A stretch of DNA of 10,232 nucleotides, taken from positions 1 through 10,232 of the forward strand of contig CAQTPN010000023.1 in the NCBI GenBank assembly GCA_948888345.1, written 5' to 3'. The notes beneath the pieces were generated by a model. The model did not search any database and had not been told where the DNA came from. It worked only from the letters and a program-made list of their open reading frames with translations. This DNA is from an uncultured bacterium (GTDB lineage Bacteria > Cyanobacteriota > Vampirovibrionia > Gastranaerophilales > Gastranaerophilaceae). A program made the translations under genes and the position numbers. Shown piece after piece: positions 6,366 through 10,232 of the stretch. Positions within the stretch are counted from its first letter, which is position 1. Every line of letters starts with the position of its first letter.

Positions 6366-7694
6366 TTATAAGACCGTTGTTTTTGCAGCGGCCGGTTTTT
6401 TGCCTATGCAGTGGTATTCAAAGCCTTTTTGTATAAGTCTTTTTTCATTATATTGATTTCTGCCGTCAAAAATTACATAATGTTTCATCAAAGATTTTAT
6501 TTTATCAAAATTCGGGCGGCGAAATTCATTCCATTCGGTTAAAAGAAGCATGGCATCTGCGTCTTTCAGGGCTTCATAAGCAGAATTTGAGTATTCAATT
6601 CTGTTGTCAAAAATTGTGCGGGCTAAATCAAAGGCTTTAGGGTCATAGGCTTGAATTTTTGCTCCTCTTTTTAAAAGTTCTTCAATTATTGTAATTGAAG
6701 GGGCTTCTCTCATGTCGTTTGTTTTCGGTTTAAATGCTAAACCCCATACGGCAAAGGTTTTACCTTCAATATTTCCTTCATATTTTTCTAAGATTTTATT
6801 TATAAAAAGCAGCCGTTGTTTTTTATTTGTTTTATCTGCAGCTTCAAGAAGCATTGAAGAACAGTTATTTGATTTTGCAGTGTTAATCATTGCCTTAACA
6901 TCTTTAGGGAAACAGCTTCCGCCGTATCCAAGCCCCGCAAAGAGAAATTGGGAGCCTATTCTTGAATCGGAACACATTCCGATACGTACCATTTCAGCAT
7001 CTGCGCCTACTTTTTCGCAGATATTTGCTATTTCATTTGCATAAGAAATTTTCACCGCTAAAAATGAATTTGCTGCGTATTTGGTCATCTCAGCAGATTT
7101 AACATCCATAATAATCACAGGGTTTCCGGTACGAAGGAACGGAGAGTATAATTCTTGCATTATTTCTGTTGCCTTTTGAGAGTTTGAACCTATTACTACT
7201 CTATCAGGCTTAAGGAAATCATCTACTGCGGCTCCCTGTTTTAAAAATTCAGGATTTGACACAACATCAAAATCAAAATCGGTTTTTGATTTAATGATTT
7301 CCGTTACTTTTTCAGCCGTGCCTACAGGAACGGTTGATTTATCAACAATTACTTTATATCCGTTTAGATATTCGCCAATGTTTGATGCTACATCGTAAAC
7401 ATAAGATAAATCAGCAGAGCCGTCCTCGCCCTGCGGAGTGCCTACCGCAATAAAACATACAAGAGATTTTTCAACGGCAGTTTTAAGGTCATTTGTAAAA
7501 GTAAGCCTTTCTTCTGCCACATTTGCCGTTATAAGTTCCTCTAAACCTGGCTCATAGATTGGAATAATTCCTTTATAGAGTTGTTCAAGCTTTTTTAAAT
7601 CTTTATCAACACAGATTACTTCATTACCCATCTCTGCAAGGCAGGTTCCTGCAACAAGGCCTACATATCCTGTTCCTATAACACATATTTTCAT
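6366..7694 (-). CDS. ugd: UDP-glucose 6-dehydrogenase
   Basis: Oxidises UDP-glucose to UDP-glucuronate with two NAD+ in the cytosol. The 442-residue length is typical. The N-terminal Rossmann loop is GTGYVGL at 7-13. The thioester-forming catalytic cysteine is C261 in GYGGSCFPKD, with K205 and N209 of the EMTKYAANS segment as the other conserved active-site residues. NPEFLKQG (147-154) and the C-terminal FKPKTNDMREAPS (321-333) NAD/UDP-binding segment are also present. An AGGAG Shine-Dalgarno site (7708-7704) lies inside the end of the upstream gene, nine bases before the ATG; the intergenic gap is five bases. The product is the substrate of the upstream-encoded decarboxylase. Confidence 0.97.
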   Translation of the reverse strand: MKICVIGTGYVGLVAGTCLAEMGNEVICVDKDLKKLEQLYKGIIPIYEPGLEELITANVAEERLTFTNDLKTAVEKSLVCFIAVGTPQGEDGSADLSYVYDVASNIGEYLNGYKVIVDKSTVPVGTAEKVTEIIKSKTDFDFDVVSNPEFLKQGAAVDDFLKPDRVVIGSNSQKATEIMQELYSPFLRTGNPVIIMDVKSAEMTKYAANSFLAVKISYANEIANICEKVGADAEMVRIGMCSDSRIGSQFLFAGLGYGGSCFPKDVKAMINTAKSNNCSSMLLEAADKTNKKQRLLFINKILEKYEGNIEGKTFAVWGLAFKPKTNDMREAPSITIIEELLKRGAKIQAYDPKAFDLARTIFDNRIEYSNSAYEALKDADAMLLLTEWNEFRRPNFDKIKSLMKHYVIFDGRNQYNEKRLIQKGFEYHCIGKKPAAAKTTVL

Positions 7695-7699
7695 TTTAT

Positions 7700-8638
7700 T
7701 TAACTCCTGATTTTCTTTTCAAAATAACTGATGGTTTTTAAAAGTCCTTCTTTAATATCAACCTTTGGTTCCCAATTAAGTTTTTCTTTTGCAAGCGAAA
7801 TATCGGGTCTTCTTCTTGCGGGGTCATCTTTTGGAAGAGGTTTATTTATAATTTTTGAATTTGAATTTGTTAATTTAATAATAAGTTCCGCAAATTCTAA
7901 AATAGTTCTTTCTGATGGATTTCCAAGGTTAACGGGGCCTATAAAGCCTTCTTTATTGTTCATCATCCTTACGGCACCTTCAACTAAATCATCTACATAA
8001 CAGAATGAACGGGTTTGAGAACCATCTCCATATATTGTTATATCCTCATTTTTCAATGCTTGAATTATAAAATTGGACACAACCCTTCCGTCATTAGGGT
8101 GCATATTGGGTCCGTAGGTGTTAAATATTCTTATAATTTTTATGTCAACATTATTTTGTCTGTGGTAATCCATCATAAGGGTTTCAGCACAACGTTTTCC
8201 TTCATCATAACAGCTTCTGATACCTATAGGGTTTACATTTCCCCAGTATTCTTCTTTTTGCGGATGGCACAGAGGGTCGCCGTATACTTCTGATGTGGAG
8301 GCTTGTAAGATTCTTGCCTTGCATCTTTTTGCAAGACCAAGCATATTAATCATCCCGAGAATAGAGGTTTTAATAGTTTTAATTGCGTTATATTGATAAT
8401 GCGGAGGGCTTGCAGGGCAGGCAAGGTTATAAATTTCATCCACTTCTGCAAAATATTCCTTAGTAATATCGTGGCGGATAAATTCAAAATGGTCATTTTT
8501 AATTAATTCTCGAATGTTATCTTTTGAACCTGTAAAAAAATTATCAAGACAGATAACATCATTTCCTTCATCCAGAAGCCTTTTGGATAAATGACTTCCT
8601 ATAAAACCCGCTCCTCCGGTTATTAAAATCCTCTTCAT
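7700..8638 (-). CDS. uxs: UDP-glucuronate decarboxylase (UDP-xylose synthase)
   Basis: Converts UDP-glucuronate to UDP-xylose, retaining bound NAD+; an extended short-chain dehydrogenase/reductase. The 312-residue protein carries GGAGFIGSH (8-16) for NAD+, [10 protein letters not shown] (73-82), which is characteristic of UXS rather than of general epimerases, the catalytic S/T segment STSEVYGDP (114-122), Y144 and K148 in YDEGKR, and [20 protein letters not shown] (171-190). RRRPD at 275-279 is the usual UDP-binding end motif. It has no N-terminal membrane anchor, unlike many animal UXS proteins. It is the first gene of a likely three-gene operon with ugd and the hypothetical protein; GAGG lies about six bases before its ATG. 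Confidence 0.96.
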   Translation of the reverse strand: MKRILITGGAGFIGSHLSKRLLDEGNDVICLDNFFTGSKDNIRELIKNDHFEFIRHDITKEYFAEVDEIYNLACPASPPHYQYNAIKTIKTSILGMINMLGLAKRCKARILQASTSEVYGDPLCHPQKEEYWGNVNPIGIRSCYDEGKRCAETLMMDYHRQNNVDIKIIRIFNTYGPNMHPNDGRVVSNFIIQALKNEDITIYGDGSQTRSFCYVDDLVEGAVRMMNNKEGFIGPVNLGNPSERTILEFAELIIKLTNSNSKIINKPLPKDDPARRRPDISLAKEKLNWEPKVDIKEGLLKTISYFEKKIRS

Positions 8639-8671
8639 AAATGCCTCTTAATATAAACATCCGATAAGAAT

Positions 8672-8680
8672 ATTTTATCA
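8672..8680 (-). promoter_or_regulatory. Candidate extended -10 promoter of the uxs-ugd operon
   Basis: In the 64-bp gap before uxs the minus strand reads TGATAAAAT: a TG-n extended -10 motif followed by TAAAAT (five of six matches to TATAAT). It would start transcription about 25-30 nt before the uxs ATG, leaving room for the GAGG ribosome site. The -35 region (CTGCCT at 17-bp spacing) is poor. No terminator hairpin is seen after the upstream gene, so some readthrough from it is also possible. Confidence 0.4.
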
Positions 8681-8702
8681 TAAGTGCTGTTAAAAGGCAG
8701 GT

Positions 8703-9992
8703 TTAATTATTTTCTTCAAATTCTCTTAACATTTTTGCATAGGTTTCACCTACGGTTTTTCCCATGTCGGGGCGAACCTCTCTGCATCTTGCAAGATAAG
8801 CTTTTCTGTATGCTTCTTCAGCTTCTGTCAGATGAGTTTTTGCTCCCTTGCTTAATATTCTTCCGATATTCGGGAATTCTTTTGCAACTTTTTTCATTGT
8901 ATCTATTGTATCTTCATTACTGTGCCAGGCCTTTGAAAGAAGGGCTGCTCTTTCAGGGTGTGTTTTGTGAAATTCCAGCTGCTCCTGTCTTTTTTGTTCT
9001 CTTACGTCAGGATTTTTATAATATTCCTGCAGTGATTCAGAGCGTTTTTTATTGGCTTCATCGGTATGAGAATTTGCATTTGCCGCCGCTTCCAGCAGTG
9101 CCTCTTTTCTTTCCGGGTGTGCAGCAAAAACTTCCTGCATTAGTTTTGATTGTTTTTCTCTTCTTTCAGGGTGTTCTTTATAAAATTTTTTTAACCGCTC
9201 TGACTGCGCCATTCTTTTTTCGGGGTTTGCCCAGCATTCATCAAGAGCTGCTTTATGCTTCTTTTTGTTTTCAGGATTTGAAAAGTATTCTTTCATTTTT
9301 TCGGAATGCTGTTTTTTGGCTTCAGGGTTATTTGTCTGATATTTTTTTGCAGCCTCGCTCATTGCGGATTTTGCAGCCGGATTTGAACTTTTATAAAGCC
9401 TTATATATAAATTATCGGGCTTTTTAATATTTAAAGTGTCTGCTATGTTTAATATTGCATTTCCTGAAAGACCAAACCATTTTGATTTATCTGAAATTCC
9501 TGCAATTTCAACATAGAATTTCTTTAAAAATGTTAAAGAAAGATTATCAAGAGTAAGACCTTCAATTTCCCCTGCGGCAATCTTTTTTATTGAACGCATA
9601 TCGTATGTAATATTTAAATCTTTTGCATCAATTACATCTTTAAATTCAGGAAAAAGCATCTTTGCTTCATCCAGTGTTTTACTCTCTTTAAGGGGAGCGT
9701 ATGCTTCATTATGAATTTCATAAAGAGTCTTTTTATTTGCAGGGTTTAAAAGAGCTTTATTTGCAAGTTCTATAACCTTTTTTGAAGGAAATTGCCCGGG
9801 TAAAAGCCTTGCCATCTGACCTTGAAGGTCAAGTGCTTTCCCTTTGAATGACAGATAATATTCGGGCGGATAGGCAAGATTTCCTGCAATTATGGTTTTT
9901 TCAAGTGCGGGAGTAAACTTTTTGTTTGAATTATTTATATTATTTTTATAAAGATTATTGTTAAAATTAATTTTTGGAAATGAAATCTGCAT
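8703..9992 (-). CDS. Repeat protein with nine tandem 17-18-residue helical repeats, function unknown
   Basis: I set the start at the ATG at 9992, giving 429 residues, because AGAAGGA lies seven bases before it; the in-frame ATG at 10028 has no ribosome site. The N-terminus (MQISFPKINFNNN) is short, polar and Asn-rich, with no signal peptide. Residues about 50-200 look mostly helical. Residues 204-361 are nine tandem units starting at 204, 222, 239, 256, 274, 292, 310, 327 and 345, with a consensus like [NH]PExKxxxSExMKEYF. Each unit opens with Asn-Pro or His-Pro as a helix cap. Such units recall NUMOD3-type nuclease-associated repeats of homing endonucleases, but no GIY-YIG, HNH or LAGLIDADG nuclease is visible. 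DNA or RNA binding is a guess, from the basic helices and that resemblance. Confidence 0.85.
   Translation of the reverse strand: MQISFPKINFNNNLYKNNINNSNKKFTPALEKTIIAGNLAYPPEYYLSFKGKALDLQGQMARLLPGQFPSKKVIELANKALLNPANKKTLYEIHNEAYAPLKESKTLDEAKMLFPEFKDVIDAKDLNITYDMRSIKKIAAGEIEGLTLDNLSLTFLKKFYVEIAGISDKSKWFGLSGNAILNIADTLNIKKPDNLYIRLYKSSNPAAKSAMSEAAKKYQTNNPEAKKQHSEKMKEYFSNPENKKKHKAALDECWANPEKRMAQSERLKKFYKEHPERREKQSKLMQEVFAAHPERKEALLEAAANANSHTDEANKKRSESLQEYYKNPDVREQKRQEQLEFHKTHPERAALLSKAWHSNEDTIDTMKKVAKEFPNIGRILSKGAKTHLTEAEEAYRKAYLARCREVRPDMGKTVGETYAKMLREFEENN
8910..9383 (-). repeat. Segment encoding nine tandem 17-18-aa repeats
   Basis: Unit spacings in residues are 18, 17, 17, 18, 18, 18, 17 and 18. 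Units open NPAAK, NPEAK, NPENK, NPEKR, HPERR, HPERK, TDEAN, NPDVR and HPERA. The protein pattern is regular while the DNA has diverged, which suggests an old duplication kept under selection. The seventh unit has lost the proline. Confidence 0.85.
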
Positions 9993-10099
9993 TGTTTTCC
10001 TTCTTAAAAAGTAATAGAGACTATGCATAACAGATAAAACATGGGAATAAAACAGTTTGCTGTTTTTTTGTAAATATTTTAATTTTTTTAAAAAAATAC
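9993..10099. other. Divergent intergenic region between repeat gene and tRNA
   Basis: It holds the Shine-Dalgarno site of the minus-strand gene, a weak minus-strand promoter candidate (TTTACA at 10074-10069, a 16-bp spacer, TTTTAT), and a short hairpin with arms AAAACAG (10049-10055) and CTGTTTT (10060-10066) with a TTTG loop and more T's after it. The A/T tract 10071-10097 lies just upstream of the tRNA promoter and could act as an UP element. Confidence 0.4.
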
Positions 10100-10127
10100 T
10101 TGAAATGAAAAATTTCTTATGTATAAT
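10100..10127 (+). promoter_or_regulatory. Promoter of tRNA-Val
   Basis: TTGAAA (10100-10105) and a perfect TATAAT (10122-10127) are separated by 16 bp, facing the tRNA. Transcription would start near 10134, leaving a leader of about 48 nt before the tRNA. An A/T-rich block immediately upstream could be an UP element, as is common at stable RNA promoters. Confidence 0.75.
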
Positions 10128-10134
10128 AAGAAAT
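10112..10134. repeat. Perfect 9-bp inverted repeat over the -10 box
   Basis: ATTTCTTAT (10112-10120) and ATAAGAAAT (10126-10134) are exact inverted copies separated by GTATA. The symmetry centre lies in the -10 box of the tRNA promoter, the placement expected of an operator for a dimeric repressor. It could also arise by chance, as the sequence is AT-rich. Confidence 0.5.
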
Positions 10135-10182
10135 GTCGAAGCCTTAAAGAGATGGCAGAGATGAAAAATGAATAAGCGGTGC

Positions 10183-10232
10183 GGGCGTTTAGCTCAGTTG
10201 GTAGAGCGCCTCCCTTACAAGGAGGATGTCGG
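10183..10232 (+). tRNA. trnV: tRNA-Val (anticodon UAC), 3' part cut off by window end
   Basis: Acceptor strand GGGCGTT (10183-10189), T8-A9, D-arm GCTC/GAGC (10192-10195, 10204-10207) around AGTTGGTA, and G26. The anticodon stem is CCTCC/GGAGG (10209-10213, 10221-10225), with loop CTTACAA. The anticodon at 10216-10218 is TAC, which reads valine GUA and other GUN codons. The window stops in the variable loop, so the T-arm and 3' acceptor strand cannot be checked. Confidence 0.95.

Noticed and set aside
8910..9383. Homing endonuclease with NUMOD3 repeats
   Set aside because: No GIY-YIG, HNH or LAGLIDADG motif is visible in the protein; only the repeat pattern is similar.
8684..9427. 247-codon plus-strand open frame over the repeat gene
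   Set aside because: Its Leu/Phe-rich translation is the mirror of a Lys/Glu/Ala-rich repeat protein, and the minus-strand frame has a good ribosome site and regular repeats.
9993..10028. Upstream ATG extending the repeat protein by 12 residues
   Set aside because: There is no ribosome site before 10028, while AGAAGGA is well placed for the ATG at 9992.
10049..10069. Rho-independent terminator, AAAACAG/CTGTTTT hairpin with T tail
   Set aside because: The 7-bp stem has only two G-C pairs, and no plus-strand gene lies upstream to terminate; recorded only as a hairpin in the intergenic entry.

Overview
The window is an AT-rich bacterial segment with the standard genetic code, good Shine-Dalgarno sites before several genes, and compact operons. 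Position 1 appears to be a contig end: bases 1-13 are an exact copy of the tail of the Illumina TruSeq adapter and are not genomic. The organism cannot be fixed from sequence alone. Low GC, the purS-purQ-purL-purM order with small-form PurL, and a repeat protein with a short 'MQISFPKINF'-type N-terminus make a gut Vampirovibrionia/Gastranaerophilales (Melainabacteria) genome my best guess, at modest confidence.

Layout. (1) 14-4857, minus strand: a de novo purine operon transcribed right to left, purS, purQ, purL, purM, purN. The purN frame runs without a stop into what is clearly the first beta-alpha unit of PurD before the contig ends. (2) 4858-4911: a 54-bp divergent promoter region. (3) 4912-5490, plus strand: a Nudix hydrolase of the ADP-ribose pyrophosphatase type, with a GTG start. 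(4) 5491-5765: an AT-rich convergent intergenic stretch with several small inverted repeats and a good rho-independent terminator. (5) 5766-8638, minus strand: UDP-xylose synthase, UDP-glucose 6-dehydrogenase, then an unrecognised 199-residue protein lying directly after, and in frame with, the dehydrogenase stop codon. (6) 8703-9992, minus strand: a lysine- and glutamate-rich protein built around nine tandem 17-18-residue repeats. (7) 10049-10232: an intergenic region with a strong plus-strand promoter leading into a tRNA-Val(UAC) cut off by the window end.

Function. The purine genes cover consecutive steps from phosphoribosylamine to aminoimidazole ribotide: PurD (steps 2), PurN (3), PurSQL (4) and PurM (5). 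If the PurN-PurD fusion is real, one polypeptide makes GAR and then formylates it. The Ugd and UXS pair converts UDP-glucose to UDP-glucuronate and then UDP-xylose, a sugar donor for surface glycans; no glycosyltransferase is visible here. The items most worth a second look are the PurN-PurD junction, the 18-residue repeat protein, the in-frame ORF behind ugd, and the inverted repeat over the tRNA promoter.
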